The notes beneath the pieces are model-generated. The model searched no databases, was not told the DNA's origin, and worked only from the letters and a program-made list of their open reading frames with translations. Both the position numbers and the translations under genes were made by a program. From Macropodus opercularis (Eukaryota; Chordata; Actinopteri; Anabantiformes; Osphronemidae), in the NCBI GenBank assembly GCA_030770545.1, contig JAUCMP010000030.1:3573001-3637000 (forward strand): a stretch of DNA of 64,000 bases. Reading direction: 5' to 3'. The stretch's first letter is position 1. Each line of letters starts with the position of its first letter. This document shows positions 27,641-38,876 of this stretch, in pieces.

Positions 27641-28437
27641 GAGTCTGAAAACACTCAGCTGTTCCAGCCTGTGTCATGTGCATCAGTCCTAGAGCCTGAC
27701 GCGACGTAAACCCTCCGTCCAGTCGGCTGCAGCGAAGGTGGAGAAGTTCATCGCTCGCCAGCTGGACACAGACTTGTTCTGTCCTTTCTACCGTGGAGGC
27801 CATTAGCAGCAACCATGTGGCGCGTGCTAAGCTAGCTACAGTGAATTAGCTTAGCTGCTATGGTCACCAGCTTCCGAACAGACGCGTCATCAGCTGCTGC
27901 ATCACCTGCTGCTCTAAGCTACGTTACACAGCTAATCACTGACTGAAGTCACTGATGTGGTTCAGTCCCTCACGAATCCCTCATTTCCCTTCAATCACTC
28001 ACACGTCACCACCTGATGACCTGCGGAGATTTCAGTCAGCAAAGACAGAAGCTTAACACCAGTCAGACTGGAAGCATAGGGAGCATCGTCCTGACACCTG
28101 CCATGATGTCAGACACGACAGGACTCCACTGAGCAGGAAAGACTGAAAGCACAGGTCAACGTTTGTCCTGCGTGAACCCATTCACCTGGGAAGACAAAGC
28201 TCCGAGAGACAGGGAGAGAGGAAGGGGGAGGACGGGGGAGGACGGGGTGATGGGTGAAATGCCAAACCACTCCTTGAGATCACAATGTGTGTCAGTCAGA
28301 CACCACGAGAGACACATGGTGCACAATATACACAGGTGTTGACAGACGCACTGCTCCGTCCTGCTCTCAACAGTCAACACCAAAGAGCATGATGGGAGTT
28401 TGTGCCAGATGAAGAGATGCTGCACTACAGTTCAAAG

Positions 28438-28515
28438 AAGAAAAGAAAAGAGACGAGACGAGACGAGAAAAGAAAAGAAAAGAAAAGAAAAGAAAAGAAA
28501 AGAAAAGAAAAGAAG
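28438..28515. repeat. (AAAAG)n / (AGACG)n pentamer array
   Basis: About fourteen copies of a 5-bp unit lie here, first agacg-like then aaaag, and they are purine-only on the plus strand. It explains the lysine/arginine-rich and phenylalanine/serine-rich frames in this place. Confidence 0.95.
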
Positions 28516-29339
28516 AGGTGGAGGCAGCAGCAGGGGTGTGAAGAAGGCTCTGAAGAGCGAAGAGGAAAGAAAGGAGATTGACAGAAATAAAGGTCAGGGA
28601 CTCCCCGCTGACGGACAGCTTTGTACGCGGCCACTGAAAAGACGAGCACGCACACACTCCAACTTCACGGCTCGGTCCGACCCCTGCTGCGGCTCAGCTG
28701 AGACGTCGCCCCCGAGCTGGTCCAGGACCCGCTGCTGTCTGTTCACAGCCCTCAGCTGTTTCACAGCCCAGCGGTGATCTGACACTAGAACCTCCACCTA
28801 CTCTGGCTTTTCACACAGCAGCCTCCCAGCGCCCGCACACGGGCCCTTGAGTGGGACTCGGGCCAGGCCGGCAGCGCTCACAAGCATCTGTCCTGACCTG
28901 AAAAGCGTTATTTAAAGTCCACGCAGAACACGTCACGTCTGAGAGTTGAGTGCTGAAGGTAAAATGTTGGCGCCTGTTCCTATTCTTGGTGAACCTGCTG
29001 ACATCTGTTCATTAGCATCTGCCAGCAGACCTGACACCATCTCCTTCCTCCTGCGCCATCATCGTTTCCCCACCTGGTTAACAGTGTAATGTGCGGCGCT
29101 GACTCTCATTTGTGTCAGAGTCACGAGTTGAAAAGAAAGAGCGAGAGTAAGAGATGCGAGATGAAGCGCGTGCGTGAGTTACGGAGGAGGAAGAAACGAG
29201 CAACTTCACATCTGACTCGCTGGAAAATCCAGGCGCGTGAGAGAGTTTTGGAAGTTTCCAGTCACACAAACAGGCGCAAACACAACGACACTGTGTACAT
29301 CTCTACGTTTCTGGCGTCGTCAGCCTTCACTCACCAGAC

Positions 29340-29860
29340 ACCGGCGCGTCCGGAGCGCTCCACGAGAGGGGGTTTAAAACTTCCGTCCTCCTCTTCCTGT
29401 CCCGCTTAATTGCCCACCGCATGCAAGGCGCGGTGCTCTGTGGACAGCGGCTGCTCGGTGCGGGGCCTCTGCTCCCCGTCCCTCACAGGGGAGAAGAGCC
29501 GACGACGGGCCGGCGGAGAGACGCAGAGGCGGGACAGAGCCGCGGTGCGTAAACGGTTTGGAGACAGCGAGCGCGGCGCGGACCTGCTCCCAGTCGCTCT
29601 CGTTCCCGGCGGCTCTGCGTCTGCTGGTCTGGGCTTCCAACACTCAGTGTCCGCGGCGCCCTGCGCTCACCTCCCACTTAAAGGGAGAGGGACTGATTTC
29701 CAGGTGCTGTGCGCACGCACACCCACGCGCACGCGCTCAGCCCACGTAGTTCACTCGCTCCGGCTTCTGGCGTCCGCCTTGTCAATTAAGCCGTTTAATT
29801 CATTTGAAGCTGTACTTGGTGATTTTCTCTGTTATCAGCCAAAGAGCGCGTTTATTTTCT
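29340..29860 (-). promoter_or_regulatory. sox13: GC-rich candidate promoter and 5' UTR exon of sox13
   Basis: This is the most CpG-dense stretch between sox13 and snrpe. On the minus strand a strong splice donor (gggag then gtgagcgc) ends at 29671, preceded by sequence with no coding potential, which would suit a 5' UTR exon spliced to the first coding exon at 16407. The gap implies a 13 kb first intron. Without transcript data this is inference from composition and one splice site. Confidence 0.45.
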
Positions 29861-29929
29861 ATGCATTGATCCTTAAGCGGATAACTTGTAAATCCCACTT
29901 TGATAGTGCGAGTGAAAGGCGCTTAAAAT

Positions 29930-30250
29930 GAAGTTTTTAATGCAAGATGACAATCATACACTAATGAACTACATGTAAAGTCATTGACGGTGGTGGGGCA
30001 GCGGAAAACCTTAATGAGTGACCCCTGACCCCCACAACTCCAATAACACCACCGAGTGGGTTTGACGAGGCCCCTGATCTGCGCGTGACATAAAATGAAA
30101 CGGTACTAATGAAACGTGACGATCATTAAAACAGGCACCAATCAGCGTCTTGTTCAGCTCAGCGCCTAATTGCTTCATCACTTAATTACCTCCTAGTTAC
30201 TGCACCGCGTTAATGAAGGGGCTTTAATGTACCTGTGGCATGAAGACGCA
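29930..30250. promoter_or_regulatory. Candidate conserved noncoding enhancer next to the sox13 promoter
   Basis: A unique, low-repeat block just upstream of the candidate promoter. It is rich in homeodomain-type TAAT cores (cctaattgcttc, cttaattacc, gttaatgaag, ctttaatg) and carries tgacccctgacccc at 30019-30032, two RGGTCA-type half-sites spaced as a DR1. It has the texture of a vertebrate conserved noncoding element. Conservation cannot be tested here. Confidence 0.35.
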
Positions 30251-30689
30251 TCATGTGTTACACACGGTATTTACTAAACCTAACAGAAAGGTAGATCATT
30301 CAGAAACATCAGCTTCTTCTGACCTTGGGAACAGCAAACCAACAAATAAGACTGGAGAGACCAACTAAACTAAAGGTTTTATTAAGGCCGTTCTGTTTTT
30401 CTCAAGAGTTGGTGACCTTGAAAGTTTTTCTTTACCTTCATTATAATGTTGTTGCAACACATCTCAAATATCAAGAAGCCTGAGCAAATGAAGCCTCCAG
30501 CTTATTCAGGAGAGGTTGCCTGAAAGCTGAGTTATGGCAACTGATGTCTTCCTGAGCAGGTGGTGAAATGTTTCGGCTCTAGCTTAAAGACGTCCAGATG
30601 CCACGACTCCACTTTCAGACTATTACATTTTTTGCTTGATTGTTAGAAAAATAAAACAGTGATGTGAAAAAAGAAAACAATGCCTTAAA

Positions 30690-30922
30690 ATTTAAAAGCT
30701 CATGTGAAAAAATGAAACCTTCCTACAAAGTTTAAAAAAATGTAAAAGTTCATGGACAAAGAAATGACTCACAAATTACAAAGAGCTGTGCTATTTTAAA
30801 AAGAAGCCAAACATCTGAATATAAGCGAGGCCTCAAATGAAAAAGGCTGGAAGCTAATGTGACTGATGCTAGAATGTGATATCAGCGCTGGAGGTTTCAT
30901 TTTTTCATGTGAGCTTTTAAAT
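30690..30922. repeat. Long inverted repeat (30-bp arms, 28/30 paired)
   Basis: Arms 30690-30719 and 30893-30922 are reverse complements at 28 of 30 positions; the mismatches are two adjacent bases. The spacer is 173 bp. Weaker similarity seems to extend outside the arms, and a related taaaagctcat lies near 31021. It could be a foldback or MITE-type element; no transposase frame is inside. Confidence 0.7.
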
Positions 30923-31959
30923 GGTTTCTTTTTTTTAAAAGTTAAATATGTATCTATGAGCCACATATTTGCATATTTGCACATTCAAGCTATGTTTTAT
31001 TTTTTATTTTTTTATTTACTTAAAAGCTCATATTCCTTCATTTCTTACTTTATCTTTTCTTTGAGACCAGTTTCATCTTCCGGTACCTTGGGTGAAAGAA
31101 CAGTTTAAATGTTTTTTTCTAAGTAGTGCGTAAACCAGTACAGAATCAAAAACCAGTACAAATAAACATTTCATCCAAGAAACATAAATGTCAAATGTGA
31201 CAATCCTTATAAGTTGAATCAAGTTGTTTGTCCTGGGCTTCTTTAGCAGGGATCCATGAAGGTCCATGAACCAGCTCATTGCGATCTTTCCGATACGGTA
31301 GTAAGAGTCTGTCTGAGGAGCGTAATGCATAAAGAATGTGATGGGTTCGCAGGCTGAATGTGGAGACGTGGCTTGAACACAGCCGAGCCTGAAGGTCAGA
31401 AACCCTGCACGGCTCCGTCTTCCCTGACCTCTGACCAAACACCAGTGGTCTGACGAGACCAAGCAGCGACTTCGTTCTAACTTTTTAACAGCTGTTGTCC
31501 TGAGGCAGCAGAGCCCACACTGCAACCTACGCGTTAATATGAGCCTTTATTGGCTTTATTAGCAGCCTAGCATCACCTGTGCAGCCACACACCAGAGCCC
31601 AAGCAAACGGTGTCCAGTATGACGTGACCACCCCGTGAGAGAGCAGCCTCTTACTGACACGTCCACATCTGAAATGCGTCTGCTTCAGTGTAGCTTTGTC
31701 TTATCTGCATCTGTGTGAACAACGCTGGCAGTGAAGGAGCCAAAGGATGAAAACCAAGCTGACAGAACGTCAGAGAAAATGGGAGTGAAGAAGTGAAGAC
31801 CTGACATCAGGAAAGAAGGACAGAAGAAAGGAGCGGCGAGGTCATGGGAGTGCACATGGTGAGGAGGAGATAAAAGGAGGCGCGGCTCTATGGGGACAGG
31901 GAGCGACAGAAAGAACGAGAGGAGGAGAGAGAGACCTTGACTGTGCTTTGGGAGAGCTG

Positions 31960-32130
31960 ATGTGCCATTTCTAATCCCTCCTGTTCGTGGCTTTGTGCCG
32001 TGGCCCAGCAGGAAGTGGGAGCTGGGCAGACAACAATTAACAAAAGAGCTGTGAAGAATACAATTAGCCATCAATGGCCAACCACAGGCCTTTGTGCCTG
32101 TCACCATGGAGACGGCACAACACCACTATA
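31960..32130. promoter_or_regulatory. Candidate enhancer with clustered SOX and RUNX motifs
   Basis: Between 32033 and 32076 there are ACAAT (32033), AACAAAAG (32039), ACAAT (32060) and ATCAATGG (about 32070). A RUNX-type AACCACA follows at about 32080. The flanks are unique sequence. Motif presence is visible; function is inferred. Confidence 0.35.
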
Positions 32131-32199
32131 CTGAGATTACAAAACCCTTTCTACACTTCTCCTTTTTCTCTCCATCTCCCCTTTCCTCTCTTACCCTTT

Positions 32200-35100
32200 C
32201 ACTTCATGCTCGTCTTCCGCTTTCAAACGAATGTCTCTTTTTTCCTTTTGTTCATCTTCGTCTTTTTGTGTCTGACACGCTCACATGTGCAGGCTTGGTT
32301 CATGCTACATGCCATCTTTGGGCTACAGTGTTCAGGCTTGTCGAGTGACTGACAGGCTGGAGATTTGTCCTACGTAGTGAATCAAGTAATATGCCAGCAC
32401 CTGTGGCTGCAAGAAGTCGCGCAACCTCAGTGTGTTCACATCTGCTCTCCATCATCACACCTGCTGGAAAAGCACAGGTCTTAAAGGAGACCCACCATGT
32501 CACACATGGAAGTGTTTTTATAATAAGAGACCAAATTTGAATATAATGCACACGAGAGCAGGCCTGAAAGAGCTGCTACAGCAGCCACCAGTCCAAATGT
32601 CAAGCTGTGTGTGAGCCAGCCTGATTCTAGGGCTGAGGATCTTCCTGCAGCGGTGAAAGGCTCAGCCAACCCTGGACACCACGACACAAGGTGGCTCCCC
32701 CCCTGCACAATGTACATGCGTGTGTGGATCCCTGCGATCCCTCCTGTGTGTTCTCAAAGCAAAGGTCAGTGTTGTGGCTTTTGTTTTCAACAATGCATCT
32801 TAACAGCGGAGACACGCTGAAATATGCCAAAGCCAGAGGCCGAGGAGCGAGGAGGACGAGGAGGACGACGAGGAGGAGGACGACGTGGCGTTGCCGCACT
32901 GGTTGTTGGCACATCTGTGTGACTGAGTTACTAGTACAGAGAGTTTCACAACACAATGTGCTGTTTTGTGTCACCCGTTTAAAAAGCCTGAGTTATTGTT
33001 GGCGACGACGCTGGGAGCACTGGCTACCTGCAGGCTGCCAGAGGGAGCCGTTCTGAAAGACATTATTTCATCCTCACACGCGTTTACTGTGCCACAGACT
33101 GAGAAGCCTTCGTCGTGTCTGCAGTTCTTCATGATAGTTAAGTGTTTGGCTTAGCTTTAGTGCTTGCGTTCGCTTTAGTCGTACTTACAGCAGGCAGCAA
33201 TGTTTCTATGCTTTCACACCAGCAGAAGAAGCACAAATGTGCAGCAGTTAAAAAATGAGCTGATGGGATCTGAGTCACTCACACGCACTGAACATGGATG
33301 CGGCAGGTCCATACCTGGGCCTGTCACCCAGTCCAGGCTCTTATTTTGATGACCACTTCCTGTCTGCTCCTCTCTCTCAGGGACACTAGGACTACATTTC
33401 CCATCACCCTCAGCACCACTGCCTCTTTGACCTTTACCAGATTCACCTCTGGAAAGCGTGCTCACCTCTGGCTAATTCATAGAAGAAGCTTAAATGAAAT
33501 GACTGTGGTGCTTCCAGCTCGTACGAATAACACGGAGAGCTCTGTGCCTCGTGCTGGCTGGCTGTGCTGCGTTACCAAAGCCTTCACTCTTTATATGCAG
33601 TGGCATTGGAGCTGACAGAGCGTTTGGCTGAGATCCTGGATGGAGGGAGCAGATCATGGAGCCCACAGACACAAGCTCCTGGTCACAAGTGGAAGAGAAT
33701 GTGTAGGAATCTGAAAACGACTGAAAAACACTTGGATGCGTTCGCGTCTCACACTATGTGCTTTACCTGCTGACGGAAGCTTCTTCACACACTTTCCTGA
33801 TTGACAGTATTTCCTGCATTTTTAGCTGTAGAAGGTAGGTACCAGTAAAATAGGACAGTTGAGGCTTGAACAAGTTGTCGCTGTCATCAAGATGAACTGA
33901 TTAGGTTTTGGATTTCGAGCTGTGGCAAACCAAAGTGATGAAACGACAGTGAGGGGAAGACGGCTTCAGAAAAGCCTTTTGCTTCATGTTTCCCAGACCT
34001 GTTGCTTGATCGTCAGTATCTTATTGTTTGATTTGTATTTCCTGTGTGATATTCTGTTTGTGAGCTAATATTACTCTGTTTGTTTGGTTTTTATTAAAAT
34101 GCCTAAAATAATGCAGCTGCCTTTTAAAAACAATAAAAAACAAAGGCAATAATAATGTTGTCTGCTCCACACAATAGCATATTAATATCAGCAGAACAAG
34201 CAGCATTCAGGAAAGAGCCCACTGGATTGATCTCCTCGTCATAACCCAGATAACAACACTGGCCTTAGATATCATCCGATATACATCTGCAACATGTGGA
34301 TGTGTGTATTTGCACATGTTGGAGCCTGGTCTGTTATTGACTTGCATGTGTTTGGTGACAGGCGGTGAAGTTACCTGCAGATCCACTAACTAGAATTTGC
34401 GCCGTGCACAGAGTCGGCCCGTTTGCACTGTGTTGTTCCGTGTGCATGATTCAGAAAGTGAGCTTTCTCTAGATAAGCTGTTCAGCTGATGTGAATCTCT
34501 CAAGCCAGAAAAGCAGATGATTTCAGATTTAGACGACATGCGACTGGGGTGTGAAGGCCATTATCCGACACCCGGCTGTCAGCTTATGCACCTTGATGCA
34601 GTGAGATGCTTGACGCTGTCACAGACTGATGTAACGTTGTTGTTGTTGTTGTTGTTGTTGACCCCAGATGATTTAGGCTGTGGAGAGGTAGTGGTGTGGG
34701 GGTGAATGCTGTTCACAGGAAGAACGTTTTTACATTTACTTTGTGAGTTACACATCCTCAGGCTGTTGTGAATGCAGTTCACACGTCTATAAGCATCCTT
34801 ACACATTTAACATTACTTCGAATGAGTAATTAAGGCCTTTGCAAATCTGCTTTTCAAATGAGATGAAGTAAAGATGTTAGTTATAGTCTACTACTATTAT
34901 GTACTGCTCTGTACACCAGTGATGGGCTCAGCTCGTCGTGTATTCTCCCTGTCTGGGCTCGTGTCGCTGGCCAAACCCAAGCGGTTCCAGCTGACTCTGT
35001 TCTGCACCTTCAGCCTCTGGTAACTGTAGTTTCCAGTTCATCCTTGTCCTCGTGCTCAGGGCACCAGCCTGTTCTGAGAACGACTGGTTCCCATCACGGT

Positions 35101-36400
35101 GTAGAGACGTCAGGAGACAACAGGAAGTAGCAGAGAAAAGCAGAAACATGAGGGTGAGCATTAGAAACGCACAAAAACACATTACACCTGGAGTTAGTGC
35201 AGTTGTTCATCGCTAGGCAACAACTCCCTGATTTCCCTTTAGAGCGGCATGAACTGATTTCAAGGTGATCAGTTCATCCTAATGAACTGTTTACTATTAC
35301 TAGATCTGAGTAATCAGAGTTAACCACTAACAACAAATGTGTGAGTGTGTGACCAGTGGTCAGCAGCTCTCTGACCTCCTGGCCCAGTGAGAAGGCTCCT
35401 CCTGATGACAGGCAGCGATGGCTATGCCTGACTCCAGGTCAATAAGCAGCAGCTGGAGGCAACATTTAAGGAGGGTCACTCACAGCCTCACACATGTAAC
35501 CGTGTGTCCTGAGGAAAGACTCTAGGAAGCACTGGGAGCACTGGGATCTGTGTTGGCAGTTCAACTCAAGGTTTCATGGTGAGGGAACTTCCACAATCTG
35601 TGATCTCTGTTAATTCACTAGAAACGTTACTGTGGCAGAGCGCGAACACCAGAAATATGTTATTAGAGCAAATATGTGTTTTGTACAGTTATATGTGCAG
35701 CAACACAAACCTCTCTGGCCGCAGTGGCAGTTGCTGCAGCCTAAAGTAATCTATAGGACATGCAACATGTCATAACAACCCCGACCTCAACTGAAGTCAA
35801 TTACCCACATGAACTTCCTGTGTCCCAGTTTGCCCCTCTCTTCTTGGGTTGTCAGACCCTAATGGTAGAGATTGGAATCAGGTCACAGGGTTGACACATC
35901 TCCACTCTGACATTAGATGCATGTGGGGTTTTTCTGGGGGTTGCTGACTGCACAGCCTACCTGCCGCTTCAATCACTAACACACATCCAGTAGGTTGTTC
36001 AGTTTTAAATACGGGCTGAGATGATGGATGATGAAAAGAAATCAAACTAAATGAAATGCCCAGGCTCATCAGGGAACGCATACAGGCACAGTGTTCACAT
36101 AATGCTGCAGACTCGCTGTCCCCCAGGAACCGACCCTCACACGTTCACGCTGGGGTTTATACAGAGACTGTGACAAACCCCACACGCTGGTTCCAAGGCA
36201 TGATGGGTGGATGGTGCGTTAGCTTGTCGCTTATTGTTTATGATGTGCAGCCCTTTCTGTCTCCCTACATGAACGCTGGCAGAGGTTAGAAGTTCCCAGT
36301 CTAAGCCATGGCCACCCTCCCGTCAGCGAGTCTGGACACGAGGCCCAGCTCGATGACGTCTGAGGGCTACGGTCCTGTGGGGCTGAAGATCGTAGGTGGT
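32200..36400. other. Gene-poor stretch upstream of sox13
   Basis: No exon, RNA gene or large repeat is recognised. It contains a gac/gag trinucleotide-type patch at about 32,842-32,885 and a (GTT)8-type microsatellite at about 34,637-34,660. Short open frames have no domain and no consistent splice context. Confidence 0.5.
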
Positions 36401-36420
36401 TACCTGAATGTTTTTCTATG

Positions 36421-36466
36421 AATGTATTCCTGGAACAATCATTTGATGATGTTCCAGGAATACATT
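36421..36466. repeat. Perfect 16-bp hairpin
   Basis: The arm aatgtattcctggaac (36421-36436) is followed by a 14-base loop and the exact reverse complement (36451-36466). It is symmetrical on both strands. No transposon context is visible around it. Confidence 0.9.
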
Positions 36467-36838
36467 ACATCCAGCTCTTAACACTTCAGTAGATGTGATG
36501 AGACAGTATTGGACGTTAGTTTAGTTATGATTTGCTTGGCCTTTCAGTTCATTCTTTCCATGTAATCATCAACAGTTTTAGCTTTGTTCACCTAAACAGA
36601 CTTCGGGTGTCATTACTTACTTACTTTACTTTACTTACTGAAACGCTGCATATCCATTTTGAAACCAAAATTTTTTTCCTGTCAGATTTCACACCTGATG
36701 TCACACTGAACTGAGACACAGTTCTGTTGAATTTCTGCCCCCAGTTATTGCACATAATTCACTCTGGAATTTTTCTTCATTTCATTTCATTGTGTTTGAA
36801 TATGATGCTGAAAGTGAGTATTATTATAAATATTATTT

Positions 36839-36874
36839 CTTGCACAAATCAATTATTAAATTGGTTTGTGCAAG
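36839..36874. repeat. Near-perfect 16-bp hairpin with 4-base loop
   Basis: The arm cttgcacaaatcaatt (36839-36854), loop atta, and arm aattggtttgtgcaag (36859-36874) pair at 15 of 16 positions, or 16 counting a G:U pair in RNA. It lies 0.4 kb from the 36421 hairpin. Confidence 0.9.
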
Positions 36875-37359
36875 TAATTTCTACTCAAAGTTCCATAATC
36901 TCCGATAATCTGCCAAACAACGAGCCTCTGACAGGTTCAGCACTTAGTAAATGCACGGTAGTGAGCAGACACACGGGTGTGACAGCAGGGCCCCTGACTC
37001 TGAGATAAACACCAACAGTGGAAAAACCTCATAAGATTATTCTGCTTAGCTGACACAATATCACAGTGATAGGGTTAGATCTGCTTATGTGTGCATTTAG
37101 ACAGAAGACACACACATGGCAAACCGCTGAATGAGACTTGTCGAAACAACTCTTTTTGTGAGCGTGTCAACATGTTACAGATGCTCCCCGTCCGATAAGC
37201 AAAGTTCGCATTATTTCTGAGAAGCGAGCCACCGCAGCAGCCTCTTTTCCGAGCCCTCATCCGCTGAATGCAGCAAAACAACGCTGCGGAAGCACATCGA
37301 AGGCGAGTGCGGATTTCTAGCAAACATTACTCTTTAGAGATACGGAGACCACAATGACC

Positions 37360-38520
37360 TGATGGAGCAGATTGCCATGTGCACAGTATTCTACAGAAAG
37401 TCTCCTGAGAACAGAGGCTTTCGGATCGGTGCCAACCATCGTGACCCAGCGATGAGCCTGGACACCAGGTCAGCTCCGTGGGGCCGGTGGCTCCCAGCAG
37501 CTGGTCCCCGCCACCTTTCTGCCTTCCATTTTATCCCCTGGCCCTCCAGCTCTCCGTGCAGCTCTGGCCCACGTAGATGGCCACACTTTGGCCTCCGCCG
37601 ATGGAAAGCAAACATAAAAGGCGTGCTCTCCATCCACGGACACACACATGCATGCACAAACACACGTAGCTGTTCATCCAGATAACAAGCCCTCTGCGGG
37701 GGCGAGGTGCAGGCTGGGGGTGGATTCGGGGAGTTGAGGATCAAGGAGGGGTGTGGGAGTATGGCACTGCCCCACACAAAGGCAGCCCTGAAATAGCCCC
37801 CTCTCACAATGAGACCTGCCACTCTGTCTATGAGATAATGTCTAATTGAAAACACTGCAGCCATTGTGCTCCTGTCACCGGCTCTATTGTCCAGACGGCC
37901 CTCCCCCCCACCTCTCTTTTTCCATTGACGCGGAGCGATTGTTCCTCGCCATTGTGGCAACCCTACTCTCTCGCTCTCCTTCTCTGTCTCTCTATCTTCC
38001 CCTCTCTCTGTATTGTTATAATTTCATTACTTATTTGTTTTTTGTTCTGCTTCTCCTTTCACTCCCCTGCAGACCTTTTGTTCACCACATTTAGGCACTT
38101 CATTGGGATCTGCTCTGCCAACGTGTGTGTGTGAGCAGGTGTCAGTTTCACGAGGAGATAAAAACAGGAAGCAAGATAAAATAGTTCTCTGAGATGAAAT
38201 GAAGCCCTTCTGGGCATCGCGCTGGGGGAGAGTGGTTTCATCCATGTCCAGCACTATTCTGGTAATATGAAACATGGCCCTCGTGTTTCTCGGCCCTCAG
38301 AGAAAAGCAGCCATGAACACAACAAGCATCGCCCTCAGTGAATTACAGCCTGCCTGTATCCACAGACTGTGGCCCATCAGCCAGGGATGGATCTCTGACA
38401 GGGACGGGGCGAGCACACGTCATGACCCTGGGCCCGACGAGGCCAGTCTGTCTGAGGTCGGGCGATGCTCCTCATCTCCTCTGTACGCGGCTCCTGTCAG
38501 CAGTAAATTCGTTCCATGAC
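37360..38520. promoter_or_regulatory. Candidate conserved noncoding block with a SOX motif cluster
   Basis: About 1.1 kb of unique, mid-GC sequence. ACAAT/ATTGT cores lie at 37806, 37863, 37886, 37938, 37951 and 38012, six within 211 bp. A 189-codon minus-strand open frame (37391-37960) crosses it but shows no domain or coding-like features. I favour regulatory DNA, by texture only. Confidence 0.35.
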
Positions 38521-38876
38521 AGCAAAAAGATAAAAATACGTGTTCGGGACAAAGTAAAGTAGTTTAGCAGATTGTGTCTGTTGTTTTCAGACATGCAGCT
38601 TGAGGAGCAACGCACTGAACAACGCTTCACATTCAGGACAGGACTCTGTTGCCTCAGTGTGAAAACGTGCATTTAAGTGCAATAGAAGCTTTACTCATCC
38701 ATTGTGGTAACAGTGGGACAACAAAGCACCAAAACTAAGCAACTGTGACATTAGCAAAAATAGAAACTTTGCTAAAATTGAAGTTGACAGACTCAGTGTG
38801 GGCAACCATCTGCCTCGACCGGTTGAGGTGAGGAGCGAGGAGAAGAGAGGAAACAACAACAACAATGTAGAGGAGC

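Noticed and set aside
28367..28777. Lys/Arg-rich 125-codon frame
   Set aside because: It is an artefact of the AAAAG pentamer repeat.
31073..31525. 150-codon minus-strand frame
   Set aside because: No domain or homologous pattern is recognised and the surroundings have AT-rich repeat-like texture; best treated as chance.
37391..37960. 189-codon minus-strand open frame
   Set aside because: It shows no domain, biased low-complexity residues and no splice context. It crosses a block that looks regulatory, and its length is explained by local GC content.
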